64,000 nt of DNA. Source: Sinorhizobium psoraleae (GTDB lineage: Bacteria; Pseudomonadota; Alphaproteobacteria; Rhizobiales; Rhizobiaceae). The stretch covers positions 124,001-188,000 of the forward strand of contig NZ_JABEKV010000006.1 in the NCBI RefSeq assembly GCF_013283645.1. The letters are read 5' to 3'. How positions within the stretch are numbered: position 1 is the first letter of the stretch; each line of letters opens with the position of its first letter. Below are positions 17,944 to 27,218 of this stretch, piece by piece. The notes below the pieces were generated by a model. The model saw nothing but the letters and a program-made list of their open reading frames with translations. It was not told where the DNA came from and made no database searches. The position numbers and the translations under genes were made by a program.

Positions 17944-18798
17944 TCAGATCAACCCGTATTGCTTCGCCTTGTTACGCAGGAACGGCAGTCCATTGCCCAT
18001 CACTTCGTCCTCGTCCTTCGCGACCGGTCGCCAGACGGCGAGGCCATAGGCGACTTCCGGCGGCATATTGATGAAACTCTCCATGGCAAGCCCGCCCTTG
18101 AAGCCGATCGCCGCAAGGGTCGAGAAGATCTCGTCCCAGCCGCAGGTGCCGTAGCCCGGCGTGCCGCGGTCACTTTCCGACAGATGGATGTATTTGAGGT
18201 GCTCGCGGGCATCGAGAATGCCCCTGCCGACCCCCTTTTCCTCAATATTCATGTGGTAGGTATCGAGGTGCACGAATATGTTTTCGGCGCCGACGCGCTC
18301 GATCATTTTGACCGCCTGCCAGCCGGTATTGATCAGATGGTTCTCATAGCGGTTCACCGCCTCGACACCGAGCTCGATGCCGCGCGACTTGGCGTGTTTG
18401 GCTGCTGCCTCCAGAACGCGGGCGATATTGTCATACTCCTCCAGCGTCGGGGGAACGCCCGTCCGCTCGCCGATTCCGCCATAGATTACGCCGGAGAGCG
18501 CCTCGCCGCCGAGATCGGCCGTCTTGTCGATGGCGACTTTCAGGTGATCGATCGCCGCATCCGGCCGCACTGACGCCCAGGCGCGTTCGGGCAGACCGAG
18601 CGAGCAGAGCGCCCGCAGCCGGTTTTTTTCGAGCAGCGCACGGGTGTGCTCCGTGTCGACGGCCGGCGGGTTGAGCATCGGAATCTCGATGAAGTCCACC
18701 TTGTATTTGACCGCGGCCGCTACCGCCCGCTCCGCGCCGGGACGGTCCCAATTCATGGTCCACATGCTCGTATGGACGCCAAAACCCTGCATGGTCAT
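17944..18798 (-). CDS. Sugar 3-epimerase (D-tagatose/D-psicose 3-epimerase-like)
   Basis: 284-residue xylose-isomerase-like TIM barrel. Metal and substrate motifs of the tagatose/psicose 3-epimerase family are clear: EAVNRYENHLINT, HLDTYHMNIEEKGVG, HLSESDRGTPGYG and AMESFINMPP. These enzymes invert C3 of free ketohexoses or ketopentoses using Mn/Co. The ATG at 18798 overlaps the permease stop (ATGA), so translation is coupled. The wider open frame upstream is read-through over the permease gene. In context it feeds an epimerised ketose to the kinase and class II aldolase. Confidence 0.88.
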   Translation of the reverse strand: MTMQGFGVHTSMWTMNWDRPGAERAVAAAVKYKVDFIEIPMLNPPAVDTEHTRALLEKNRLRALCSLGLPERAWASVRPDAAIDHLKVAIDKTADLGGEALSGVIYGGIGERTGVPPTLEEYDNIARVLEAAAKHAKSRGIELGVEAVNRYENHLINTGWQAVKMIERVGAENIFVHLDTYHMNIEEKGVGRGILDAREHLKYIHLSESDRGTPGYGTCGWDEIFSTLAAIGFKGGLAMESFINMPPEVAYGLAVWRPVAKDEDEVMGNGLPFLRNKAKQYGLI

Positions 18799-19793
18799 GA
18801 TCCTCTTCTGACAATTGAAATCTTGATCCTGGAAGCGACCCAACGAAGGATCATCACGCCCACAAGCAGGATACCCCAGACGGCAGTCGCGAGATGCTGG
18901 TTGGCTCCGATGAGATTGAGGCCGGACGACAGAAGCTGCAGCACCACGAGCGCCACGAAGACCGGCATCACCCGGCCGAATCCGCCGAACGGATTGACGC
19001 CGCCGAGGAAGCAAGCAAGCACGGTGATCAGCAGGTAAGATTCGCCATGACCTATGCGCACGGAGTTGAACCGGGCCAGCATGATGATACCGGCGACCGC
19101 GCACATGATGCCGGACAGCGTATAGACGAGAACGATGGCCTTGCGCGTGTTGATGCCGGAATAGCGCGTCGCCTCGAGATTTGAGCCGATCATATATGTG
19201 TTGAAGCCGAGCTTGGTGCGGCCAAGAAGCAAGTGCCAGGCAAGCACGCAAAGGATGAAGACGATCAGCGGCGCGGGAATGCCGGCGATCGAGCCATGAC
19301 CGAGCGGCCCTACGAAGGCCGGAAACCCGGAAATATCGCCGCCGCGCGTAAGGAACTCGCCGAGCCCGCGGAGAAAGATCATCATCGAGAGCGAAACGAG
19401 GATCGGGTGGGCGCGGGTAAAGGCAATCACCAGCCCCATGACTGCGCCGCTCGCCGCCCCGACCATCAGCGCCAGGATGCAGCCGACGACGAAGATGCCG
19501 AAGCTCGCATCGAGCCCGCCATTCGCCTTCAAGACCCAGGCCACCGTAAGTCCGGCGACATTTGCCGTGAAGGTGATCGCAAGGTTGAGCCCGCCGGTGA
19601 GGATCGGCAGCAGCATGGCAAGCGTCAGGAGCCCCAGTTCCGGGAGCTGGAAGGCGACCGAGCCGAACGTTGCTGCACTCAAGAACTGTGGCGAGGCGAC
19701 ACCGAAAACGAGGACGACGGCGAGAAAGGCCAGGCCGGGACCGGCCATCTCCGGCCCGAGGACCGCTTTGACGCGATCGGCAACAGTTATCAT
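18795..19793 (-). CDS. Ribose-type ABC transporter permease (second operon, subunit 2)
   Basis: 332 residues, strongly hydrophobic, RbsC family: LPILTGGLNLAITFTANVAG replaces the usual GxxDLSVG motif, followed by MIGSNLEATRYSG and LGGVNPFGGFG. Start overlaps the preceding permease stop by 4 bases. It probably forms a heterodimeric channel with the next-door permease. This NLAIT variant in place of the more usual DLS motif resembles the second permease of two-permease sugar importers. Confidence 0.9.
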   Translation of the reverse strand: MITVADRVKAVLGPEMAGPGLAFLAVVLVFGVASPQFLSAATFGSVAFQLPELGLLTLAMLLPILTGGLNLAITFTANVAGLTVAWVLKANGGLDASFGIFVVGCILALMVGAASGAVMGLVIAFTRAHPILVSLSMMIFLRGLGEFLTRGGDISGFPAFVGPLGHGSIAGIPAPLIVFILCVLAWHLLLGRTKLGFNTYMIGSNLEATRYSGINTRKAIVLVYTLSGIMCAVAGIIMLARFNSVRIGHGESYLLITVLACFLGGVNPFGGFGRVMPVFVALVVLQLLSSGLNLIGANQHLATAVWGILLVGVMILRWVASRIKISIVRRGS

Positions 19794-20791
19794 CGTGCCC
19801 CTCCGCTCTGCCCGATAAAGGGCAGCAGCCGCTCTATCCGGGTATTGGAAATCGTGATGGCGATCAGGATAATGGCCCCGACGATCATCTTGAAGGCAAA
19901 GGGCGAGACGCCCATCAGATTGAGGCCGTTCTGGGTGATCGAGATCAAGAGCACGCCTAGGACGCAGCCGAGCACCGTGCCCTTTCCACCGCCGAGGCGC
20001 GCGCCGCCCAGCACGACCGCAGCAAGCACGTCGAGCTCGCGTCCATAGAGGGCGTTGGGCACCACCTCCTGGGCGTAATGTGCCTGGATCAGCCCACCGA
20101 TCCCTGCCATCAGGCCGAGCCAGCCGAAGGCGATGAACTGCATCGCGCCGATATTGATGCCGAAGCGGCGCGCGCCTTCCGGATTGTCGCCGAAGGCGTA
20201 GAGCTGGCGGCCGGTCGTCGTGCGGGTAATCAGGGTCCAGGTCGCAATGACGCAGAGGATCATCACGAGAACAGGCAATGTGATCTCGATCCAGGTTCCG
20301 TCAGACATCTCATGTTCAAAAAGGATGACACGGTCGGTCAGCCAATCGGGCAGGTCGTAGATCGACACGCCTCTGGTGAAGAACATCAACAGCCCGAAAT
20401 AGATGTTGAACGTGGAGATCGTTGCGACGATTGAAATGATCCGGAAGCGATGGATCAGGAAGGCATTGACGCAGCCGAGGAGGATGCCGAGCGAGCCGGC
20501 GATCAGCAACCCCGAGATCCAGCTGCCGCCGCCGATCCAGCCGAGCGCGATCGCCGTTCCGTATTGGACGACGGAGGCGGCGACGGCAAAGGAGATATCA
20601 ATGCCTCCCGCGACCAGAACGACCAGGAGCCCGACCGCGAAGATGATGTTGACCGCACTGATGTTCAGGAGGTCGAAGGCGTTGCTGAGCGAGAAGAAAT
20701 TCGCCGTGGCGACGGAAAGCACCGTGCTGATGACGACAATCACCGCCAATAACGAGAATTCGGTCGCGTGAGTGCGGATCAAGCTACGCAT
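19790..20791 (-). CDS. Ribose-type ABC transporter permease (second operon, subunit 1)
   Basis: 333 residues starting MRSLIRTHATEFSLLAVIVV. RbsC motifs LLVVLVAGGIDISFAVAAS and AFGDNPEGARRFG, then LGGARLGGGKGTVLG. The ATG at 20791 overlaps the end of the ATPase gene by 8 bases. It should pair with the permease at 18795-19793. The frame is open 195 bases further upstream, but that part is antisense read-through of the ATPase gene. Confidence 0.9.
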   Translation of the reverse strand: MRSLIRTHATEFSLLAVIVVISTVLSVATANFFSLSNAFDLLNISAVNIIFAVGLLVVLVAGGIDISFAVAASVVQYGTAIALGWIGGGSWISGLLIAGSLGILLGCVNAFLIHRFRIISIVATISTFNIYFGLLMFFTRGVSIYDLPDWLTDRVILFEHEMSDGTWIEITLPVLVMILCVIATWTLITRTTTGRQLYAFGDNPEGARRFGINIGAMQFIAFGWLGLMAGIGGLIQAHYAQEVVPNALYGRELDVLAAVVLGGARLGGGKGTVLGCVLGVLLISITQNGLNLMGVSPFAFKMIVGAIILIAITISNTRIERLLPFIGQSGGAR

Positions 20792-22298
20792 AGACGGCCG
20801 CCTCGATCTCTTCAAGCCGCGCCTCGCGCGGATCGTAGCTGCCGACGATGCGGCCCTGCGCCATATGCAAGACCCGGTCGGCGTTGAAATAGACCTCCGG
20901 CACCTCGTCGGAGATAAGGATGATCGCAAGGCCGCCCTCGGCGAGCTTCGCAACGATGTCAAAGATGCCGGCGCGGGCGCCGACATCGACCCCGACGGTG
21001 GGACAGTCGAGAATCAAGATTTTCGGATCGATGGCGAGCCACTTGGCAATCGCGACGCGCTGCTGGTTGCCGCCGGAAAGCGTCGATATCGCGTCGGCCT
21101 GCCGCCCAATCCTGATGCCGAGATCGGCGATCCAGCGCGAAACGAGGCTACGCTTGCGATCCTCTGACAGCAGCCCTCCGGAAAGGATCTTGCGAAGCGA
21201 GGCAATGACGAGATTGTCGGCGATCGACTGTGGCTGGATGAGCCCCAGGGACAGCCTGTCCTCCGAGAGATAGGCGACGCCGGCCTTGATCGCATCGCGG
21301 TTGGACGAGAAGCGGACCTCCCTGCCCTCAATCCTGATGACGCCCCGTGCGGGCCTCAGCATGCCGAAGAGCGAGAGCGCCAGTTCGGTCCGTCCGGCGC
21401 CGAGCAGACCTGTAATGCCGAGTGTTTCGCCACGCCGGAGGGTCAAGGAAATGTCCTCGAACTGCCCCGGTCGCGTCAGCCCCTGAACCTCAAGCACGAC
21501 TGGCTGGTCTTTCTTCGACCGGGCGCGGACGTTCTGGTCGAAGGTCTTGCCGGTCATCAATTCGGTAATACGCGACTGGGTCATGCCCTCGGCCGGGTAG
21601 ACGCCGACCAGCGCGCCGTCGCGCAGCACCGTAATGCGATCCGAGATTTCAAGAACCTCCGCGAGGCGATGGCTCACGAAGACGACCGCGACACCAGAAG
21701 TTGAGAGATTGCGCACGATGTCGAGCAGATGGTCGGTTTCCGATTGCGTAAGCGATGCGGTCGGCTCGTCCATGAAAACGAGCTTCGCTTCACCGATGAG
21801 CGCGCGGGCGATCGCCACGATCTGCCGTTGTGCGATCGCATACTCCTTAAGCGGCAGGTCGACATCGAGTGTGACGCCAAGCCGCCGAAGGGCGTCATTG
21901 GCAATCTGTCGCATGCGGCCGTAATCCACGAGACGCGGACCACGACCGAGTACCGTATGAAAGGCGATGTTCTCCGCCACACTCATTTCCGGAAAAAGCG
22001 CCAGGTCCTGCCAGATGACCTGGATGCCGCGATCCTGCGCGGTGACCGGCGACATGTGCGCGTAGGTCTCGCCGTCATATTCGATGACCGCGCCGTCTGC
22101 CGGCCGATAGACCCCGGTGATCACCTTGATAAGCGTGCTCTTACCGCATCCGTTCTCGCCGGCAAGACAGTGCACCTCGCCAGGGCGCACCTCGAAGCTT
22201 ACGTTCTTCAGTGCCTTGACGCCGCCGAACGTCATATTGATGTTGCGAAGGGACAGAAGCGGCATTTCGCCAGCCGTCGCGCTCGTTACTTGATGCAT
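20784..22298 (-). CDS. Ribose-type ABC transporter ATP-binding protein (second operon)
   Basis: 504 residues with two nucleotide-binding domains. Domain 1: GENGCGKSTLIKV, MDEPTASLTQ; domain 2: GLLGAGRTELALS, STLSGGNQQRVAIAKW, ILILDCPTVGVDVGA. In domain 2 the Walker B region reads ILDCPTVG, with Cys in place of the usual Glu, as can happen in the non-hydrolysing half of CUT2 ATPases. It drives sugar uptake through the two permeases downstream. An alternative ATG is at 22265. Confidence 0.92.
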   Translation of the reverse strand: MHQVTSATAGEMPLLSLRNINMTFGGVKALKNVSFEVRPGEVHCLAGENGCGKSTLIKVITGVYRPADGAVIEYDGETYAHMSPVTAQDRGIQVIWQDLALFPEMSVAENIAFHTVLGRGPRLVDYGRMRQIANDALRRLGVTLDVDLPLKEYAIAQRQIVAIARALIGEAKLVFMDEPTASLTQSETDHLLDIVRNLSTSGVAVVFVSHRLAEVLEISDRITVLRDGALVGVYPAEGMTQSRITELMTGKTFDQNVRARSKKDQPVVLEVQGLTRPGQFEDISLTLRRGETLGITGLLGAGRTELALSLFGMLRPARGVIRIEGREVRFSSNRDAIKAGVAYLSEDRLSLGLIQPQSIADNLVIASLRKILSGGLLSEDRKRSLVSRWIADLGIRIGRQADAISTLSGGNQQRVAIAKWLAIDPKILILDCPTVGVDVGARAGIFDIVAKLAEGGLAIILISDEVPEVYFNADRVLHMAQGRIVGSYDPREARLEEIEAAVYA

Positions 22299-22422
22299 GG
22301 ACCCTGCGCCCGTCGAACTTCGTTTCTGAAGACTTGCCAGGCCGGCCGGAGCCGGCCCAGCAGCCGGGAGAACCCGTCAATCGCGTGGGATGCGCCCCGC
22401 ATATCGTCGGAACGTTTGTTAT

Positions 22423-23415
22423 CTAGAGACCCATGGCGGCGAGATCGGCGACGGTGTCCTTGTTGATCGGTACAAGCTGGTCAACGATGATGTTGCGATT
22501 TTCGAAGTCTGGATGAACAACGCCGAGACCTTCGATCTCGTCACCGTCCTTGACTTCCTCGCCCTTGATCAGCTTGTCGGCGAGTGTCACGAACACCTCA
22601 CCGGCCTGCTTGGGGTTCCACATGAAGCCGCCGGAGATCGCATCGGACTTCACGAGCTTCTGGCCCTGTCCCGGCGAGAAGGGCCCGAGAACGAAGATCT
22701 GGCCCACCTTGCGGCGCTCCTCGATGGCACGACCGGCGCCGATCGGGCCCTGGCTGCCGAAAGCCAGGAAGCCCTTGAGATTCGGATGAGCGGAGATGAG
22801 GTCGAGCGCCGTCGAGCGGCTCTTGTCGACGTCTTCGGCAACACCGTAGCGCTCGCCGACGAGCGTCATCTCGGGATAGTTTTTCTTGATGTAGGCGATC
22901 GCCGCATCCGCCCAGGCATTGTGCAGCGGCACCGTTAGAGAGCCGACGAATACGGCATACTCGCCCTTGCCGCCCATCTTCTCGGCGAGCAGCTTTCCAT
23001 GCGCCTCACCGAAACCGGTAGACGAAGCGAGTTCGAAGTCCCAGTCGGCCCCCTTCTGGCTGGGCGATTCATGCGTGATGACGATGATGCCCTTTTCCTT
23101 GGCCTTAGTCAGGACCGGCTCCAGCACCTTGGCATCGTTGGGCACGACGCCGATGACCTTCACGCCCTGGGCGATCAGATCCTCAATGGCGCGAACCTGC
23201 AGTGCTGGATCGGCGCTGGTCGGCCCGACCATGAAGGCGTCGACGCCAAGCTTCTCACCGCGCTCCTTGATACCCGCTTCCATGGCGTTGAACCACGGGA
23301 TGCCGCCGATCTTGACGACGACACCCACCTTGGCTGCGTCCTGTGCCGCGACGGAAAAGGCACCGGCAAGCGAAAGCGACGCCGCCAGAGCGGCGGCAAG
23401 AATTTTCCTGATCAT
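22423..23415 (-). CDS. Periplasmic sugar-binding protein (second operon)
   Basis: 330 residues with a Sec signal peptide (MIRKILAAALAASLSLAGAF, cleavage near SVAAQDA). Mature Peripla_BP_4 motifs: VVVKIGGIPWFNAMEAGIKE, AIEDLIAQGVKVIGVVPNDA, FLAFGSQGPIGAGRA, FVLGPFSPGQGQKLV. GGAGAGAG precedes the ATG at 23415. It belongs to the autoinducer-2/rhamnose-binding-like branch of the family, consistent with a deoxy- or keto-sugar ligand, but ligand identity is inferred only. It is the first gene of the operon and faces the LacI regulator. Confidence 0.9.
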   Translation of the reverse strand: MIRKILAAALAASLSLAGAFSVAAQDAAKVGVVVKIGGIPWFNAMEAGIKERGEKLGVDAFMVGPTSADPALQVRAIEDLIAQGVKVIGVVPNDAKVLEPVLTKAKEKGIIVITHESPSQKGADWDFELASSTGFGEAHGKLLAEKMGGKGEYAVFVGSLTVPLHNAWADAAIAYIKKNYPEMTLVGERYGVAEDVDKSRSTALDLISAHPNLKGFLAFGSQGPIGAGRAIEERRKVGQIFVLGPFSPGQGQKLVKSDAISGGFMWNPKQAGEVFVTLADKLIKGEEVKDGDEIEGLGVVHPDFENRNIIVDQLVPINKDTVADLAAMGL

Positions 23416-23541
23416 CTCTCTCCTCCACATGTTCCCGCAAAGGGAACGCTCCCGGGCGCTTGGCGCCGGCCTCCAGTTAATTCCCTCGGGCGGAAGGAAG
23501 TTCCCGCCGCCGTTCGCCGCCTCCTCAGACGACCCAAAGAC

Positions 23542-23584
23542 TTGCACAATCGATATTTCTTATTTGCACAATCGATGGTGCAAA
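23542..23584. promoter_or_regulatory. LacI-type operator region with palindrome and direct repeat
   Basis: TTGCACAATCGAT occurs twice (23542-23554 and 23564-23576, 22 bases apart). The second copy is the left part of a 22-bp palindrome at 23563-23584, TTTGCAC-N8-GTGCAAA. It lies between the divergent binding-protein and LacI genes, 67 bases from the LacI ATG. The spacing of two helical turns suits cooperative binding. Confidence 0.7.
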
Positions 23585-23650
23585 GACTATCCTGCAGACT
23601 TAATCTTTCGTCAAGCGGAAATCGGCTCTAAGAGATTCGAGGAGGCTCGG

Positions 23651-24754
23651 ATGGCGAATAGCAGCAGGAAAAAGGCGACGATCTACGATCTCTCCGTGCT
23701 CTCGGGCAGTTCGCCTTCAACGGTCAGCGCAGTCCTGAACGGGACTTGGCGCAAACGACGCATCAAGGAGAGCACCGCCGAGTTCATCCGCAATCTTGCC
23801 GAGACGCATCAATACACGGCGAACCGCCAAGCCCGGGGATTGCGAAGCTCCCGCTCCGGCCTCGTCGGCTTGCTGTTGCCCGTACATGACAACCGGTATT
23901 TCTCCTCGCTTGCCCAAACCTTCGAGGCGCGTGTGCGCAGCAAAGGCCAATGCCCAATTGTTGTCAGCGCCAGCCGCGATCCCGAGGAGGAGCGCAAGAC
24001 GGCCGAGACACTGATCTCCTATTCCATCGACGAGCTGTTCATCTGCGGCGCGACCGATCCCGACGGCGTCCACGAGGTCTGTGAAGCGGCAGGCCTGAAA
24101 CACATCAACATCGATCTGCCCGGTACGAAGGTGTCGTCAGTCATCAGCGACAACTATGAAGGTGGGAGGTTGCTGACCGAGGCGATCATCCGCCACTTTC
24201 CGGCCGACCGGCCTCTCCAGCCTGATGATCTCTACCTGTTCGGCGGCCGCAATGATCATGCCAGCCGCGAGCGTATCCGCGGCTTTCGCGCCGTGAAGAC
24301 GGAATTGCTCCGGAGCGATCCGGATGAATGCATTCAGCCGACCGGCTACGCTGCGGATAATGCGCAAAAAGCCTTCGAAGCTTTTTATATGAGGCACGGC
24401 AAGCTGCCGCGCGGCCTTTTCGTCAACTCCTCAATCAACTTCGAGGGGTTACTGCGATTTATGGCGGGGCATCCGCATGAAAATTTCGCCGACCTCGTCG
24501 TCGGCTGCTACGACTACGATCCTTTTGCGTCATTCCTCCCCTTCCCCGTCATCATGATCCGGCAAAACATCGAGGAGATGATCGCCAAAGCCTTCGAGGT
24601 GATCGAGGAACTGCGGCCGCCGCCGAAAGTTCACCTGGTCCAGCCGGAGCTGGTGCCACCAAGGACGGCGCTCACTGGCCCCCTCGACGCGCTCAAAGAC
24701 ATCGACTTGTCAGGCGGCCAGGACTCGGACTCCGCCGCAAGCCGATCCGCATAG
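23651..24754 (+). CDS. LacI-family transcriptional regulator of the second sugar operon
   Basis: 367 residues from the ATG at 23651, preceded by GGAGG. N-terminal HTH: KKATIYDLSVLSGSSPSTVS then AVLNGTWRKRRIKEST and a hinge helix. The core is a periplasmic-binding-like domain (LVGLLLPVHDNRYFSSLAQT, YLFGGRNDHASRERIRGF, VGCYDYDPF). The C-terminal tail after residue 345 is longer than usual. It is divergent from the ABC operon and should bind the palindrome upstream. Whether it represses or activates is not shown. Confidence 0.9.
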   Translation: MANSSRKKATIYDLSVLSGSSPSTVSAVLNGTWRKRRIKESTAEFIRNLAETHQYTANRQARGLRSSRSGLVGLLLPVHDNRYFSSLAQTFEARVRSKGQCPIVVSASRDPEEERKTAETLISYSIDELFICGATDPDGVHEVCEAAGLKHINIDLPGTKVSSVISDNYEGGRLLTEAIIRHFPADRPLQPDDLYLFGGRNDHASRERIRGFRAVKTELLRSDPDECIQPTGYAADNAQKAFEAFYMRHGKLPRGLFVNSSINFEGLLRFMAGHPHENFADLVVGCYDYDPFASFLPFPVIMIRQNIEEMIAKAFEVIEELRPPPKVHLVQPELVPPRTALTGPLDALKDIDLSGGQDSDSAASRSA

Positions 24755-24863
24755 GGCAAGACCCAGCCATAGGTCGGGTTCGACGGAGGGTCGCAAACGA
24801 CAATAGCCGTTCGAACACGCGCTATGCGGCATCGTGGGTGTAGTGCGCCGTCTGCCCCCGGCT

Positions 24864-25035
24864 CTAGCTCAACACGATCCCGCCATCGACATTCAGCGTC
24901 TGGCCCCGTGATAAAGGCTGCGTCGTCCGAGGCGAAGAAGGCGACGGCGCCGACTACGTCTTCCGGATCACCGATGCGGCGCATGGCGATCTTGTCCCGC
25001 CAGGTCTTGCGGACCTTGGGATCATCGAGGTTCAT
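24864..25035 (-). pseudogene. SDR C-terminal remnant with frameshift
   Basis: The minus strand reads RRIGDPEDVVGAVAFFASDD then AAFITG, and after a one-base shift in a G-run continues GQTLNVDGGIVLS and stop at 24864. This is the C-terminal quarter of a short-chain dehydrogenase; the Rossmann N-terminus and catalytic core are absent. The sequence upstream of 25035 shows no SDR features. It is a decayed, truncated gene sitting between the LacI regulator and the diguanylate cyclase. Confidence 0.75.
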
Positions 25036-25138
25036 ACGGCCTTATGTCGGTGAGGCATCCTACACCGTTCGGCAGAGCGAACCGAGAGAGTCGAGCTCCT
25101 CCATGCTTTGATTTGCGATCGTTTAACTAATTTCCGTC

Positions 25139-27061
25139 ATGAAACCGAAGGTTGAGGTCATAGCGCCTTCAATTGGGCGCAAAGCTGCCATCGAGGTAAC
25201 GACAGCCAAATACTGGAACGTCATGTTCACGATGATCGTCTCGCGACTGCAGTCATTGAGAGGGAACCGCTTCCACTTTGCCACTTCGGACCGGCGGGCC
25301 GGAGCGGATCAGACGCTTAGCCGCAGCCTTTCAATCGGCGTATGCGTCGCAAGTGTCTGCACGAGCATTCTTGCGTTGATGATCATTCAGCGGTCGTATC
25401 AGGATTTTGCCGTTGCACGCCAGAACCTCTATGACCTTGAGGAATACCGACTTGTTCTCGATGCTGCCAACCATCTTTCGGCGGAGCGAGGCCCTTCCAA
25501 TATCGTCATGTCCGAAGATCCGGCACCTACGGGCCAAGGGGCCCGGCGGCTTGCAAAAGCAAGAGCGCGTACCGATGCTGCCCTTGCCCGACTGGCGGCT
25601 CCGAGTGACGGCCCGTGGGGACTACATAATCATTCCATCCCACCCACAATGCTCACCAACGTCCGCGAACAGCTCGACGTCGCCCGCAGGAAGGTCGATC
25701 GCATCGCACCCATACCTCGCGATAGGGTGAGCGCGTTGGAAATGCAGGATGCCATTGAAAACATGTTCCAAGTCGTTGATCGCTACCAGAGCGTGATCGC
25801 TTGGCGCGCTAACGAACTCGTCAAACATGACAGCGGATTGTCGACACCCGTGCTGATCGGACGCATGCTGGGCGAGCTTAGAGAATATGGTGGAAGGCTC
25901 GCTTCGCATCTTATCGCCCCGGTCGCTGTCGGTGAGAAACTGCCGCTCAAAAACGTGATTAGTACGCGCCAGTCCCAGGGTCGCATTCTCGAACTCTGGA
26001 CGCTCACCGAGGGCGAGCCAGCATTTGATACTGACGGGCGGCTCTCCGAACTGCGCCGGCAAACTGAACAGCAGTTCCTTGGGAAAGGCGGAAGCCTCAT
26101 CGAGCAACTTATCGCGGAGAGCCGGCGGGGTGAGACGTACTCGCTCACCGCGACTGAGCTTACCGACCGCTATGTACCCACTATGAAGCCGCTCGAAGCC
26201 TATCGCAGTGCGTTTCTTGACGCCGCGATCGCAAACTACAATGGGGCCCGCAATTGGTCCCTCATTCTGCTACTCACCGCCGCACTGGTCGCAGCCGTCA
26301 TTCTCGCCATCCTGGCAGGGCTCATCTTTGTCGCGAGAATCCACGTCTTCGGCCCTCTTATGCACGTCCACGACGAGGTCATCCGGCTCGCCGACGATGG
26401 TCCCCAGCGACCAGCGTCGGACCACGCCGCCAGACAAGAAATGCTGCGCATCTTCAATGCCATCGACCTGGTGCGCGGACGGCTGCAGGAACGTGCATTC
26501 CTGATGAACCAGCTAAAGGCGCAGGCAGAAACAGATGGGCTGACAGCGCTCACCAACCGTCGCGCGCTCGACCGCATAGCCCAGAACGAGACCGAGGGCG
26601 GATTCGCCGACAAGAATGTCTCACTGATCCTGATCGACATCGATCATTTCAAGGCTGTCAACGACACGCATGGCCATCTGGCCGGCGACCGGGCGCTGAT
26701 CCAGACGGCAGAACTGCTTCGCTCCATTCTGCGCGAAAGCGACGTCGTGGCCCGGTTCGGCGGCGAGGAATTCGCCGTTCTCGTTCCCACCACTCTTCGT
26801 GGCGCCATATCGGTTGCGCGGAAAATTCGGATCGCGCTGCAGAATCATAGCTTCACGACACCCGATGGACTGCCGCTCAAGTTAACGGCAAGCTTGGGAG
26901 TGGCCCACGGCAGGCGCGGTGTCGATGAATGGCAGGAGCTTGTGGCGGCAGCCGACGAGGCACTTTATCGGGCGAAGGCCGATGGCCGCAACCGAGTACG
27001 CTTCGCTCGACCAGCAATGGAGGCACTCGTTGTCTTGCGGCCAAATACAATGGCCGGTTAA
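25139..27061 (+). CDS. Membrane-anchored GGDEF diguanylate cyclase
   Basis: 640 residues. A first membrane segment (SIGVCVASVCTSILALMIIQ) near residue 65-85 and a second (LILLLTAALVAAVILAILAG) near 375-395 flank a roughly 290-residue periplasmic sensor domain rich in helices. A short HAMP-like linker leads to a C-terminal GGDEF domain. The active site is intact (RFGGEEFAV) and the inhibitory-site RxxD is present as RESD five residues before it, so c-di-GMP synthesis with product inhibition is expected. Start uncertain: the first ATG in frame is used. No phosphodiesterase neighbour. The signal sensed is unknown. Confidence 0.9.
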   Translation: MKPKVEVIAPSIGRKAAIEVTTAKYWNVMFTMIVSRLQSLRGNRFHFATSDRRAGADQTLSRSLSIGVCVASVCTSILALMIIQRSYQDFAVARQNLYDLEEYRLVLDAANHLSAERGPSNIVMSEDPAPTGQGARRLAKARARTDAALARLAAPSDGPWGLHNHSIPPTMLTNVREQLDVARRKVDRIAPIPRDRVSALEMQDAIENMFQVVDRYQSVIAWRANELVKHDSGLSTPVLIGRMLGELREYGGRLASHLIAPVAVGEKLPLKNVISTRQSQGRILELWTLTEGEPAFDTDGRLSELRRQTEQQFLGKGGSLIEQLIAESRRGETYSLTATELTDRYVPTMKPLEAYRSAFLDAAIANYNGARNWSLILLLTAALVAAVILAILAGLIFVARIHVFGPLMHVHDEVIRLADDGPQRPASDHAARQEMLRIFNAIDLVRGRLQERAFLMNQLKAQAETDGLTALTNRRALDRIAQNETEGGFADKNVSLILIDIDHFKAVNDTHGHLAGDRALIQTAELLRSILRESDVVARFGGEEFAVLVPTTLRGAISVARKIRIALQNHSFTTPDGLPLKLTASLGVAHGRRGVDEWQELVAAADEALYRAKADGRNRVRFARPAMEALVVLRPNTMAG

Positions 27062-27218
27062 ACTTGGCTACTGCGGCTAAAGCCGCTGCCTAGCCGGCAC
27101 GAGATCAGATGATTGTCGCAGACCACCCCGCCGACCTCCCACATTCGATGAGCCGACCTCGCCGGCGATTGCAGCGTTTCCATGCAGCGTCGTGCGTACA
27201 GTGCGGTCGCACTTTGCG

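Noticed and set aside
22919-23650. Plus-strand frame extending the LacI regulator by 244 residues
   Set aside because: It runs antisense over the binding-protein gene; the HTH begins at the ATG at 23651 with its own ribosome-binding site.
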